Source: Prosopocoilus inquinatus
Lineage: Eukaryota; Arthropoda; Insecta; Coleoptera; Lucanidae
Reading direction: 5' to 3'
NCBI GenBank assembly: GCA_036172665.1
Contig: CM069873.1
Span: 45,044,001 to 45,108,000, forward strand
DNA: 64,000 bases
This document shows, piece by piece, positions 20,915 through 30,372 of this stretch. The notes beneath the pieces were generated by a model that did not search any database, had not been told where the DNA came from, and worked only from the letters and a program-made list of their open reading frames with translations. The position numbers and the translations under genes are program-made. The number at the start of each line of letters is the position of its first letter. The stretch's first letter is position 1.

Positions 20915-21218
20915 TGTTACGTTTCTAGGGTTTAAATTTATTTAAACGAATAAAACACTCGATAAAAACTTAACCGTAATTTAATAAAGCTTAAAAACTA
21001 ATTTATTTGTAACAATTTATTTACACACTAAAAATCTAACTCCGGGCGATTTTATATCATTTGCTGCCGTCTGGAATTCTCTACGCTGGAAGATTCGAGT
21101 TTGTTCCATCGCCGGAAAAGTCTAGGCTGTTCGATGTAGACACCGGTGGCGTGGCAGCCAATGACGCATAACGAACCGACTTCTTGACGCCTTGAGCTAA
21201 GCCGGGTGGCGCGCCACA
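20915..21218 (-). repeat. Gypsy 3' LTR
   Basis: 304 bp, TG...CA. It lacks 42 bp present in the other LTR; the deletion is flanked by short AACT repeats near 21040. The pol reading frame runs into this LTR and stops at 21081. Confidence 0.93.
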
Positions 21219-24200
21219 CTGCCCCCTTCTTAAAAACGTTTCGTCTCGAAATGTTCCTGGTGATAGTCTTGAAGGAGGGTGTCGGAATCTACATGCTGAC
21301 CCATTCTTGCAACTTCCCGTCTGGAAGAAGTAGCAGTCTACGGTTTTGCTGTTGCTGACTGTTGCCTGTGGGTGGTGGCTGCAGACTAGGACTTCAATTC
21401 CCGTTCTGTGGAAGATGACTTCCAGCATGCTTCGAATTACTCTCCAGTCTAGTCCGTCCAATCCGCAGCCCAATTTGGGGATGGCTAACTTCATCTGATG
21501 GTTCTCTATTAGCTGTCTCCTCAGGCTATATAGGGCTCTGCACATACTTTGATAGTCAGGTTTACCGCTTGATGTCTTCTTAGTGACTAAATAATGCACG
21601 TGGCGCCTCCGATCTGCCGTCGAATCAATGATCTGCAAGCTCTTGCCTACCATGGGATGCTGTCTTCGTAGCTCCTCGATTTGGCCAAATTTCTTCCTAA
21701 ACACCTGAGCGATTCCTTTGGACATTTTCAGGTCTTCTGCTACGCAGTGGGCCAGACTGTACTCCAGTGGCACTTTAAAGAGATCTTGTTGCTTCTCCGT
21801 GGTCACTCCAAACCGTGCCTTGCTTCCTTCGGCGTGATGAGACATGAAGGTTTCGAAGTTCACTTCGGAAACTTGCGCCTTTTGTACTGTCCCTTCATCT
21901 CCTTCTCCATGGTAAGGGGCTATCCGGTTGAAGTGGATTACTTTGGGTTTGCCATAGGGGACCTTCTTGATGCGGTAAACGACGTCGTTGATCCGTTTCA
22001 TCACTTTGTAAGGACCTTCCCAAGATGTCTGCAATTTTGGGGAGAGGCCTCGACGTCTTTGGGGGTTATAAAGCCAGACCAGTGCTCCAGGTTGGTATCC
22101 CCCGTGTGGAGCGTTGATGTCATAGTGCTCCTTCATCCGATCGCTGGCCGTCTGTATATTGTGACGCACTTGGTTGTGGATGTCATCCATTTTCCTGCGT
22201 AATTTGCTCACGTAATCTTCGTCGGGAGAGACTTCGCCAGGCTTCACACCAAACTTCAGGTCGCAGGGCAGTCTCGGCTCTCGCCCGAATGCTACTTTCG
22301 CGGGAGTCTCCCGTGTTGTCTCATGAACGGACGAGCGGTATGCCATTAGAAACAGGGAGATGTACGTGTCCCAGTCCCTCTGATGATCGGAAACGACCTT
22401 GGACAAATGTCGGTTGATGGTTCTATTGAACCTTTCCACCATTCCGTCCGACTGTGGGTGGAGTGCAGTTGTTCTAGTTTTTCGTACGCCGAGCAGAGTA
22501 CACACGTTCTTGAACAAGGCCGATTCAAAGTTCCTTCCTTGGTCTGAATGCAGTTCCATAGGTGCACCATACCGACTGATCCATTCCCTGACAAGGACTT
22601 CCGCAATAGTGACTGCCTCTTGGTTAGGTAGGGCGTAAGCTTCAACCCACTTACTAAAGTAGTCCATTACCACGACGATGTACTTGTTTCCACCATTCGT
22701 TTCTGGAAACGGGCCGGCTACATCGATGGCAACTCTCTCAAAAGGACTTCCAACGTTGTACTGTCTCATGGGGGCCTTACCCCGCCTGTGGGGGCCGTTA
22801 CTGGCTGCGCAAACTGCACACTTTCTGCACCAATCCTTCACGTCTTCCTTGCAGTTCACCCAGTAAAATCTTTCGCGCACCTTCTCCATAGTCTTCTTAA
22901 CTCCCAGATGCCCTCCCGAAGTTCCATCGTGAAGTTCCCTCAGAACTTCTGGCACCCTATTCTTGGGGATTAGTAAGTGTGTCTTCTGTTCCATGCCTTC
23001 TAGATTCTCCATGCTTCGTCTCAGAAGACCACGATCCAACACTATGGAGTCCCACTGCGCCCAGTATGATTTTAAGGACGGTGCACATGGTGCTACCTCT
23101 TCCCAGGTAGGCCTCGCATCCCTGCTTTTCCACTCTAGCACTAATTTCAAATCCGGGTCGTTCTTCTGATCTCTTCGCAGTTCTTCGTCTTGCCATTTGT
23201 CGTCAACTATGGCTGTCCTCGCAGTCGTGGCTACTTTCTCGTCCAAACGACTACAGTGCTTACAGTCTTCGGCACAGGGTCTTCTCGACAGAGCATCGGC
23301 ATTTCGATGGCTAGTTCCTGCCCGATGCTGAATTTCAAAATCGTACTCCTGCAGTCGTTCGATCCATCGTGCAACTTGCCCTTCTGGGTTCTTGAAACGG
23401 AGAAGCCATTTTAGAGCGGCGTGGTCGGTCCTCAGCAGGAAGCGTCTACCATACAAGTACTTGTAGAAGTGTTCTATCGTTTTTACGACGGCTAGCAATT
23501 CCCTTCTTGTGACGCAATAGTTTCGTTCCGGCTTTGATAGGACTTTACTGAAGTAGCCGATCACCTTCTCTTGCCCCTCTTGTATCTGGGAGAGTACGCC
23601 ACCAATCCCAACGTTGCTAGCATCTGTGTCCACGACGAATTTGCCTTCCGGGAGAGGATAACTCAGAATAGGAGCATTAATCAAGTACTGCTTTAGTTGT
23701 TCAAAGCCAATTTGACACTGTTGGTCCCATTCAAATGGACGACCTTCTTCAGTGAGTTTTGTCAACGGCTTAGCAATGTCTGCAAATCCAGGAACGTAGC
23801 GCCGATAGTAAGTGCACAGGCCAAGGAAACTCCTTATTTGGTGTTTATTTCTGGGAGTTGGCCAGTCTTTCACCACCTGAATTTTCACAGGGTCCACGGC
23901 GATTCCATTTCCATTAACGATGTGCCCCAGGTAATTCACTTCCTTCTGGAACAGGTGACACTTCTTGAGGCTAAGCTTTAGTCCAGCTCCGCGAAGCCGC
24001 TGGAACACTCCTTCCAGGTTCCTTAGGTGGTCGTCGAACGTCTTTCCCACGACAATTATGTCATCAAGGTACACCATGCACGTTGTCCAGGACAGACCTT
24101 TCAGAACCGTCTCCATTAACCGCTCGAATGTCGCTGGGGCATTACATAACCCGAATGGCATCACTGTGAATTGCCACAGATCCATTCCAATGGAAAACGC

Positions 24201-24752
24201 CGTCTTTTCTCGATCTTCGGGCGCCAGCTCCACTTGCCAATATCCACTCTTTAAGTCCAAAGTTGAGAAGATCTTTGAGCCGGCCAGGGTGTCCAGGGTA
24301 TCATCAATCCGTGGCAGGGGATAGCTGTCCTTCTTGGTGACATTATTGAGTAACCGGTAGTCTACACAGAACCTGGTGGACCCATCCTTCTTCTTCACAA
24401 GCACTACTGGTGACGCCCACGGGCTGCTTGATGGTTCTATCACATTATCCTTTTCCATCTCGCGAATAATGCGTTCCGCTTCCTCACGCTTCGCCAACGG
24501 TAATCGCCTTGGAGCTTGACGGATAGGTCTTTCTTCTCCAGTCTCTATTTTGTGTTTCACGACATCAGTTCTTCCCTTGGATCCATTTTCTACCTCGAAT
24601 ACATCTTGATAACGGCCGATCAGATTCTTTGCTTTTGTCTTCTGGTCTGGAGTCAATTTATGAGCTGTTGACATAACCATTTCCCATAACTTCATTGGGA
24701 CTTTCGCTTCTGGCACGTTTGTTTCAAGTTGGCGGGAGATGGAGGACACCAT
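21081..24752 (-). CDS. pol: Gypsy Pol: RT, RNase H, integrase, macro domain, CCCH finger
   Basis: 1,223 codons. RT spans about residues 80-290, with YLDD at 228-231. RNase H starts at DTDAS (D375). The integrase zinc-binding region starts near H608, followed by the core with SDQGRNF. After the integrase tail comes a module of about 150 residues that matches the TARG1/OARD1 macro domain: SLAHCVAEDLKMSKGIAQVF, LVTKK with K1058, and GCGLD with D1099. The two TARG1 catalytic residues, K84 and D125, are also 41 apart. A CCCH zinc finger (C-x7-C-x5-C-x3-H) starts at C1140. The last ~46 residues are encoded in the 3' LTR. The frame upstream is the protease, separated by one in-frame UGA. RT to integrase produce and insert cDNA. 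A role of the macro domain in removing ADP-ribose marks is an inference from family. Confidence 0.93.
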   Translation of the reverse strand: MVSSISRQLETNVPEAKVPMKLWEMVMSTAHKLTPDQKTKAKNLIGRYQDVFEVENGSKGRTDVVKHKIETGEERPIRQAPRRLPLAKREEAERIIREMEKDNVIEPSSSPWASPVVLVKKKDGSTRFCVDYRLLNNVTKKDSYPLPRIDDTLDTLAGSKIFSTLDLKSGYWQVELAPEDREKTAFSIGMDLWQFTVMPFGLCNAPATFERLMETVLKGLSWTTCMVYLDDIIVVGKTFDDHLRNLEGVFQRLRGAGLKLSLKKCHLFQKEVNYLGHIVNGNGIAVDPVKIQVVKDWPTPRNKHQIRSFLGLCTYYRRYVPGFADIAKPLTKLTEEGRPFEWDQQCQIGFEQLKQYLINAPILSYPLPEGKFVVDTDASNVGIGGVLSQIQEGQEKVIGYFSKVLSKPERNYCVTRRELLAVVKTIEHFYKYLYGRRFLLRTDHAALKWLLRFKNPEGQVARWIERLQEYDFEIQHRAGTSHRNADALSRRPCAEDCKHCSRLDEKVATTARTAIVDDKWQDEELRRDQKNDPDLKLVLEWKSRDARPTWEEVAPCAPSLKSYWAQWDSIVLDRGLLRRSMENLEGMEQKTHLLIPKNRVPEVLRELHDGTSGGHLGVKKTMEKVRERFYWVNCKEDVKDWCRKCAVCAASNGPHRRGKAPMRQYNVGSPFERVAIDVAGPFPETNGGNKYIVVVMDYFSKWVEAYALPNQEAVTIAEVLVREWISRYGAPMELHSDQGRNFESALFKNVCTLLGVRKTRTTALHPQSDGMVERFNRTINRHLSKVVSDHQRDWDTYISLFLMAYRSSVHETTRETPAKVAFGREPRLPCDLKFGVKPGEVSPDEDYVSKLRRKMDDIHNQVRHNIQTASDRMKEHYDINAPHGGYQPGALVWLYNPQRRRGLSPKLQTSWEGPYKVMKRINDVVYRIKKVPYGKPKVIHFNRIAPYHGEGDEGTVQKAQVSEVNFETFMSHHAEGSKARFGVTTEKQQDLFKVPLEYSLAHCVAEDLKMSKGIAQVFRKKFGQIEELRRQHPMVGKSLQIIDSTADRRRHVHYLVTKKTSSGKPDYQSMCRALYSLRRQLIENHQMKLAIPKLGCGLDGLDWRVIRSMLEVIFHRTGIEVLVCSHHPQATVSNSKTVDCYFFQTGSCKNGSACRFRHPPSRLSPGTFRDETFLRRGQCGAPPGLAQGVKKSVRYASLAATPPVSTSNSLDFSGDGTNSNLPA

Positions 24753-24755
24753 GGT

Positions 24756-25505
24756 TCAGCTTCCCAAGATGGTTCCTTTCTTGATATTGACGGAGAAACA
24801 ATTGACGTTCATCAGGCGGACAGGTACTTCCTTCTTCGCCGTCAACAACATTTTCCCAACGAGAACTCCTCTTCCAATCCTTTGATCATCAGTATTAGGT
24901 TCAACCATAATGACTTGCCCATCTTGAAAAACACCGTCCAGTTTTGCGTCGACGATAACCTCAGTCCTGCTGGGTAATACAACGTCTTCAGCGAGGACTA
25001 CTCGAGCGGCCACGTCCCCTCGTTGATGTAGAACCAACTCCTCATTATTGACCGCCATCACGCCACGCTTTAAGTCCAATTGGAACCCGTGGGCACACAT
25101 GACGTCCATGCCCAAAATTGCCTCGTCCTCTATATCTGCCACCAGTGCACGGTGTTTTATTGGAGTTGAACCAATGGTGATGATAACCTCTACTTCACCG
25201 TGGACAGTTGCTGATGTTCCAGTTGCAGTTTTCAGTCTCCACTTGGTCGGCTCGGTGCGTCCAGATGACTTAATGACGTCGGGTCTTAGGATGGTCTTCG
25301 TCGCACCCGTATCCAACAACATGGTGTGAGGAATGTCATCAATGGTAACATCCACGAAGACACTGCTGGTTAACTGCCGTAGGGATATTACTTGGTTGGC
25401 TTTCGTCTTTGGGGGCCTTGGAATACGGGTCGACGTTTGCCTCTCTGCACCGACCCGGCTTAGTTTAACTGTGGCTTCCTTGGATCCTGTCTGGGTTTTG
25501 GACAT
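24756..25505 (-). CDS. pro: Gypsy aspartic protease ORF
   Basis: 250 codons including the stop; active-site motif LLDTGATKT, with the later ILGMDV motif typical of retropepsins. The start shown is the first ATG, but it overlaps gag in the -1 frame and is more likely expressed by frameshifting at 25463-25469. It ends in UGA (24758-24756), in frame with pol and followed by ACCATGG. Cleaves the Gag-Pol precursor by analogy with the family. Confidence 0.9.
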   Translation of the reverse strand: MSKTQTGSKEATVKLSRVGAERQTSTRIPRPPKTKANQVISLRQLTSSVFVDVTIDDIPHTMLLDTGATKTILRPDVIKSSGRTEPTKWRLKTATGTSATVHGEVEVIITIGSTPIKHRALVADIEDEAILGMDVMCAHGFQLDLKRGVMAVNNEELVLHQRGDVAARVVLAEDVVLPSRTEVIVDAKLDGVFQDGQVIMVEPNTDDQRIGRGVLVGKMLLTAKKEVPVRLMNVNCFSVNIKKGTILGS

Positions 25506-26308
25506 CGCCTACGAACATGTCCTTCCTCCTGGCAATTCCAACACACCAGCGGCTTCTTCTGCTTGAGGACCTGTTCCACAATGCGGCGAACATCCTCGGC
25601 GGTGGCATATTCCTTGGATTGCCCCTTATTAGCAGATCCCACCTTGGCGTTAGCGGACTCTTCCTCTTCTTCCTCTTGGAAGTCCATAGCCGCTCGCACC
25701 TTGACATGCCCTCTTGAAACTCGTCTCGCCGCTTCAAATTCCAAGGCATAAGCCAATGCGTTCTTGGATGTCTTCGGATGGGTCATTCTCAATGCCTGCT
25801 GGTTGTCTGGGTCACGGATTCCATCTATGAAGGTCTGCACCGTCAAACATTTGAGGAATTCAACAGGAGCTGTGGGATATGCCAAGTGGGCCAGACGCGC
25901 AACGTCTGCTTCGAATTCCTGAAGACTTTCTCCGGATTTCTGACAGCGATTCCTCAACTGTGCATGGTATACCTCGGTCAGATGGGCCTGTCCGTAACGC
26001 ATTTCCATCCTATTCACAAGCTTGTCGAAGTCTTCTTGTTCCTCTGGCGGCATCGTCTGTAGCACATCGATAGCGTCCCCTCTCAAGGCCACAATTAACG
26101 AAGTGGCTTTTTCGCTGGCCGTCCATCTGTTCGCCTTTGCTGCTGCTTCGAACTGTTTGAAGTAGTTGGGCCAAGAAGACTTTCCATCGAACGTTGGTGG
26201 TTTTATTTTCAATTTCGAATTTTCTGTTGGTCCTTCCACAATTCGGATTTCATTATTTTCTAGTGTTTCTACTGGTGGCTGATCCCCGAACACTCGCAAC
26301 CCCGCCAT
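25460..26308 (-). CDS. gag: Gypsy Gag (capsid and nucleocapsid part)
   Basis: 282 residues from ATG 26308. The central region has retrotransposon gag signatures (PPTFDGKSSWPNYFKQFEAA, LRGDA, GESLQEFEADVARLAHLAYP). An acidic stretch DFQEEEEEES follows, and near the C-terminus a CCHC knuckle, CWNCQEEGHVRRRC. It assembles the particle and binds RNA by family analogy. The coiled-coil region immediately upstream is in a different frame, so the true Gag probably started further 5' and was broken by an indel near 26330. Confidence 0.9.
   Translation of the reverse strand: MAGLRVFGDQPPVETLENNEIRIVEGPTENSKLKIKPPTFDGKSSWPNYFKQFEAAAKANRWTASEKATSLIVALRGDAIDVLQTMPPEEQEDFDKLVNRMEMRYGQAHLTEVYHAQLRNRCQKSGESLQEFEADVARLAHLAYPTAPVEFLKCLTVQTFIDGIRDPDNQQALRMTHPKTSKNALAYALEFEAARRVSRGHVKVRAAMDFQEEEEEESANAKVGSANKGQSKEYATAEDVRRIVEQVLKQKKPLVCWNCQEEGHVRRRCPKPRQDPRKPQLN
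25463..25469 (-). promoter_or_regulatory. Candidate -1 ribosomal frameshift site GTTAAAC at gag end
   Basis: GTTAAAC lies directly before the gag stop TAA (25462-25460), aligned as G TTA AAC TAA. A -1 slip there enters the protease frame (GTT AAA CTA). The heptamer is a known slippery sequence in some RNA viruses. No stimulatory structure was tested. Confidence 0.6.
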
Positions 26309-27073
26309 GATTTGTTCCAGATTTTATTATCCTGCTGGAATACATTTTCTTGCAGGTTCCTTGTTTCTTCCGATATTTTTACCACTAGTTGATCTTCGAG
26401 TCCTTTTGTTTGTTCTAGAAATTTCTCGTCGAAATTTCTGGATTGCTCTCGAAATTTCTCGTCTAAGTCTCTAGATTGTTCCAACAATTTATTCTGTAAT
26501 TTGTCGAAATTTCCAGCTTGTTCTAGAAGCTTCTCCTCTAAATTTCTGGATTGTTCCATCAATTTAGTTTGCAACTCGTCTTTGAAGTTTACAGATTGTT
26601 CTCGAAGTTCGTCCTTGAAATTTCCAGATTGTTCTAGAAGCTTCTCCTCTAAATTTCTGGATTGTTCTCGAAGTTCGTCCTTGAAATTTCCAGATTGTTC
26701 TAGAAACTTTTCCTCTAAATTTCTGGATTGTTCTCGAAGCTTCTCTAAATTTCCAGACTGTTCTTGAAACTTCTCGTCCAAATTTCTGGATTGTTCTCAA
26801 AGTTCGTCCTTGAAATTTCCAGATTGTTCTAGAAACTTCTCGTCCAAATTTCTGGATTGTTCTCGAAGTTCGTCCTTGAAATTTCTGGATTGTTCTCGAA
26901 GTTCATCTTTCAAGATTTTATTAAAATCGACGGGACCCCACGAAATTTCGAAAAGGAAGGTCTCTGGATCTTCACCAGCTGTCAACAAATCGTATCGGAG
27001 ACGCGCCTTTCAAACCACAGGTTTTTAATTCGGCCACTTTTAAGTCTTTCAACAACACTTTTCTCGTAGCCAT
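26269..27073 (-). pseudogene. Broken Gag N-terminus: SAP-like start and coiled-coil repeats
   Basis: ATG 27073 opens MATRKVLLKDLKVAELKTCG. After a one-base shift near 27007 the next frame reads RLRYDLLTAGEDPETFLFEI; together they resemble a SAP-type helix-turn-helix. Then come many 11-residue repeats (REQSRNLEEKL, LEQSGNFKDEL). A CGA to TGA change at 26799-26797 interrupts them, since neighbouring repeats read FKDELREQS. The array runs to 26269, out of frame with the capsid ORF. At least three breaks separate this from Gag, so this copy likely cannot make a full-length Gag. Confidence 0.75.
26410..26930. repeat. 33-bp (11-residue) coding minisatellite in gag
   Basis: About 15 units of 33 bp alternate as EQSGNFKDEL-type and EQSRNLEEKL-type repeats. 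Eleven-residue periodicity suggests a hendecad coiled coil. Units are similar enough that expansion and contraction by slippage is likely. Confidence 0.8.
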
Positions 27074-27170
27074 TGTTTTTTTCCGATATTGTACTTATTT
27101 AATAATCTGATTAAATTTAATTTACTTTAAATTGTTTATTTATTTGCACAAACCCGCACACCGACACCAA

Positions 27171-27515
27171 TGTTACGTTTCTAGGGTTTAAATTTATTTA
27201 AACGAATAAAACACTCGATAAAAACTTACCGTAATTTAATAAAGCTTAAAAACTAATTTATTTGTAACAATTTATTTACACACTAAAAATCTAACTTCGA
27301 CGATCGCTGTTAGAATTCGACTGACTGGTGAGTCAACTCCGGGCGATTTTATATCATTTGCTTCTGTCTGGAATTCTCTACGCTGGAAGATTCGAGTTTG
27401 TTCCATCGCCGGAAAAGTCTAGGCTGTTCGATGTAGACACCGGTGGCGTGGCAGCCAATGACGCATAACGAACCGACTTCTTGACGCCTTGAGCTAAGCC
27501 GGGTGGCGCGCCACA
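27171..27515 (-). repeat. Gypsy 5' LTR
   Basis: 345 bp, TGTTACG...GCGCCACA on the plus strand. It carries the 42-bp segment missing from the other LTR. Confidence 0.93.
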
Positions 27516-27729
27516 ATATAAATATTTTTTAATTTACTTAAAGATATTTTCTTTTATTATTATACTCTCGTTATTATCATTGTTGCAAACATTTCTAACA
27601 TTCATACTTCCGACAAACATTTCAATTTTATAGTCTGTACAAGTGTAATTTCAATTTTTCGTCTCTTTTCCTGTATCTATGTTAAACTTACAAGTCACGT
27701 GAATAAATGATTCAAAATGCTATCAAAGT

Positions 27730-28400
27730 AACCAACAAACAATTTAAGCTGAATAAATGTTTACTCAGCTTTCTTATATGACTTTGGCTAAGTAAAGGCT
27801 GTATATAAGTGGAAAAGCTGATTAAGGTAAATAGCTGCATTATAAGCTGAATAGATGTTTCTTCAGCTTATTTTAAAGCCTTTATATGACCATTTGTCCG
27901 TTAGTTCTATAACAAGCTGAAGAAACATTACCACAGACAATTTGGAAGCCTTTATTTAACCATTTACATGTTAGTCGTATAACAAGCTGAAGAAACGTTA
28001 CTACAGCTAATTTGGAAGCCTTTATACAACCATTTGCATTTAGTCATACAACAAGCTGAATAAACGACACTGCAGCTAGTTTGGAAACCTTTATACAACC
28101 ATTTGCATTCAGTCATATAACAAGCTGAATAAACGACACTGCAGCTAGTTTGGAAACCTTTATACAGCAATTTGCATTTGGTCGCATAACAAGCTGAATA
28201 AACGTCACTGCAGCTAGTTTGGAAACCTTTATACAACCATTTGCATTTAGTCATATAACAAGCTGAATAAACGTCACTGCAGCTAGATTGGAAAACTTTA
28301 TACAGCAATTTGCATTTGGTCGCATAACAAGCTGAATAAACGTCACTGCATCTAGTTTGGAAACCTTTACACAACCATTTGCATGTTAATCGCATAGCTC
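27730..28400. repeat. 69-bp tandem minisatellite
   Basis: Units carrying ACAAGCTGAA recur at 27912, 27982, 28051, 28120, 28189, 28258 and 28327, a 69-bp period. More diverged units lie upstream from about 27730. Because 69 is a multiple of three, one frame stays open over 143 codons (23-residue repeats with LYKGFQTSCS), but there is no start context or domain to support a gene. Confidence 0.88.
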
Positions 28401-29324
28401 GGAAATTATAATTTTAAACTAATGCTTTTATTGTCAAATACAACCTCTTTGAAAAATAACTTACGATAAATTAATTTCAAGCAAACCGTGACAGATGCTC
28501 AGACGAAGTTTTATTTTTATTGGTGTTCGTCGAACCACCGATGAGAAGTTAGCAATAAAATTCCAGCAATAAAATTATGAAATTTCAAAACGCTGCCACC
28601 GCTAAAATAACGATCACAGATCAATAATATTTAATCTATTACAGAGAGTATAATGTGTAGATTCCCCTCATATGAAGAAACTGAAAAAATATTTGATATT
28701 AAGTTAACTACGGCTATTTAAACCAGCATAAGTCATTATTCATATATCGCACCAAAACAATTGCTTTCACTGAAAATTTTCACGTAGTCATAAAGTAAAC
28801 ATACATATCTATTTAATAATGCCTTCAGAAAGTTTTAGACGGTTGATTTGAAGTAATTAGAAATTAATTAAAAGTGGCGCTCGGACCAATGAAACAGTAT
28901 CAATTTCAAATGTTCATAACTTTTCTCAGAGAACTTGCATAAAAATTCTGTTTGCAGAATATTAAAGCACGGATCGAAATCTATCGTTTAAACCACCCTC
29001 TGAGTTTTAGCCGGTTCATTTGAAGTAATTAGAAATTAATTAAAAGTGACTCTCAGATCAATGAAACAGTACCAATTTAATAAATTGTGACGTTTGCAAC
29101 AATAAAAAAAAACTTTACTTTGCGCTTTGTGAATTATGGCCAAGATCTGAAGTTTGCATTGAGTACACAGGGTGTTCAAAGTTTTTGTTATAGGCACACA
29201 ACTACTTCATTATTATCGAAGGTACGAAGTCGTTCGAATTGGCAAAAATATACTGCTTTTACTCAAGATTAGTAATTAAGCATTGTCCATGCGTAAGCTG
29301 ACCGGATCAGTCAGATTACGGTGG

Positions 29325-29385
29325 AATTCTCGATATGTTCCTCTTCTGATGAGGCATCAATTAGGGCCGAAATCGCTATGAGAAC
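29325..29385 (+). ncRNA. Hammerhead-like core relic
   Basis: CTGATGAGGC ... GGGCCGAAATC has the CUGAUGA and GAAA core with a short GGC/GCC stem II. The expected position 17 would be G and stem I pairs only with a bulge, so cleavage is doubtful. It may be a relic of another retroelement end. Confidence 0.3.
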
Positions 29386-30372
29386 CCTGTTGCAATTTAG
29401 CTGAATTGTAGCAGATTTTTAATGATTTTTTTTAATGATGAGTACAAATGTCGCAATAACTCCTTCATTATTTGGTCTGAGGTTAAGTAGTAAAGAATAC
29501 TTTATATTTAGAATTTACTATTCTTTCGTTTCACAACAAAAAATACGGAATATTTCATTAAAGAAAAGTTTACATGTGAAGATATTATGAGAACGCGATG
29601 CGTAATTGTTTTTTTGATATCGCCGCTTAATTGTTGGTTCATTGTTGCTGATGATTTGAACGATTTCGTACCTTAATAATTATGAAGTTATTGTATGTAT
29701 ACAGTGTTTCCCAAAAGTAACGGATAAATTCTATGAAATGGTTAAGAAAAGGAAGAATTCTCAGGTCGATTTTTATTTTTAAATCATCATTTGAGGATGT
29801 AATTTTCAATCCCCCATCTCTAAGCTATAACAACCCCAACTTGAAAAATTCAAGTAGCAAAGAACCTAAATAACACTTTTAATGCTGAAAATTTGTTAAA
29901 ACTTGCGGTTTATATTGGATTTTCTCTTAATTCAGAAGGGCATTATTCGAATCGTGAATCGATATTTTTAGACATCTATCTCCAACCATCTTTTCTATTT
30001 GCAAATTTTTCTTCTTCCCACATATTATTTGTGCATCATAGTATTTTTATTTAAGCTTTAATCATTCGCGATTACTGAGAATCACTGGGACACACTCTAT
30101 ATTGGAAACTATGATCACCCTATACAGACTGTTTAAAAATAACTCGACACTATTGCAAACTATTTTATTATTAAAGTTACAGATACAATTAAATTAGCAA
30201 ACTATTAGTATCTTTCGTCCTGATTGCAACGATGCATTCAAAAAAAAAAACAATTGAACATCGCATTTATGAAATAAAGGGAAAAATAACACTTTTTTTT
30301 AAATAGAACACAATGTAAAATTAATATTGTTATACTCTTGTCAATGTCACAACTTATTACTTTGTAATAATT

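Larger units (their letters stand above)
20915..27515 (-). mobile_element. Ty3/Gypsy LTR retrotransposon with macro domain and CCCH finger
   Basis: LTRs at 20915-21218 and 27171-27515 start TGTTACG and end CGCCACA. The target duplication is ATAT (20911-20914 and 27516-27519). Inside the 3' LTR is a purine tract, AAGAAGGGGGCAG on the minus strand. Next to the 5' LTR a putative primer site begins TTGGTGTCGGTGTGC. Order 5' to 3' on the minus strand: coiled-coil gag N-terminus, gag, protease, RT, RNase H, integrase, macro domain, CCCH finger. LTRs are nearly identical apart from a 42-bp deletion in the left one, so insertion is recent. The gag 5' part carries several breaks. Confidence 0.95.

Noticed and set aside
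26501..27069. Plus-strand Ser/Cys-rich ORFs
   Set aside because: Antisense of the 33-bp coiled-coil repeats.
27964..28395. 143-codon minus-strand ORF
   Set aside because: It is entirely a 69-bp minisatellite whose period preserves the frame; no domain or start context.
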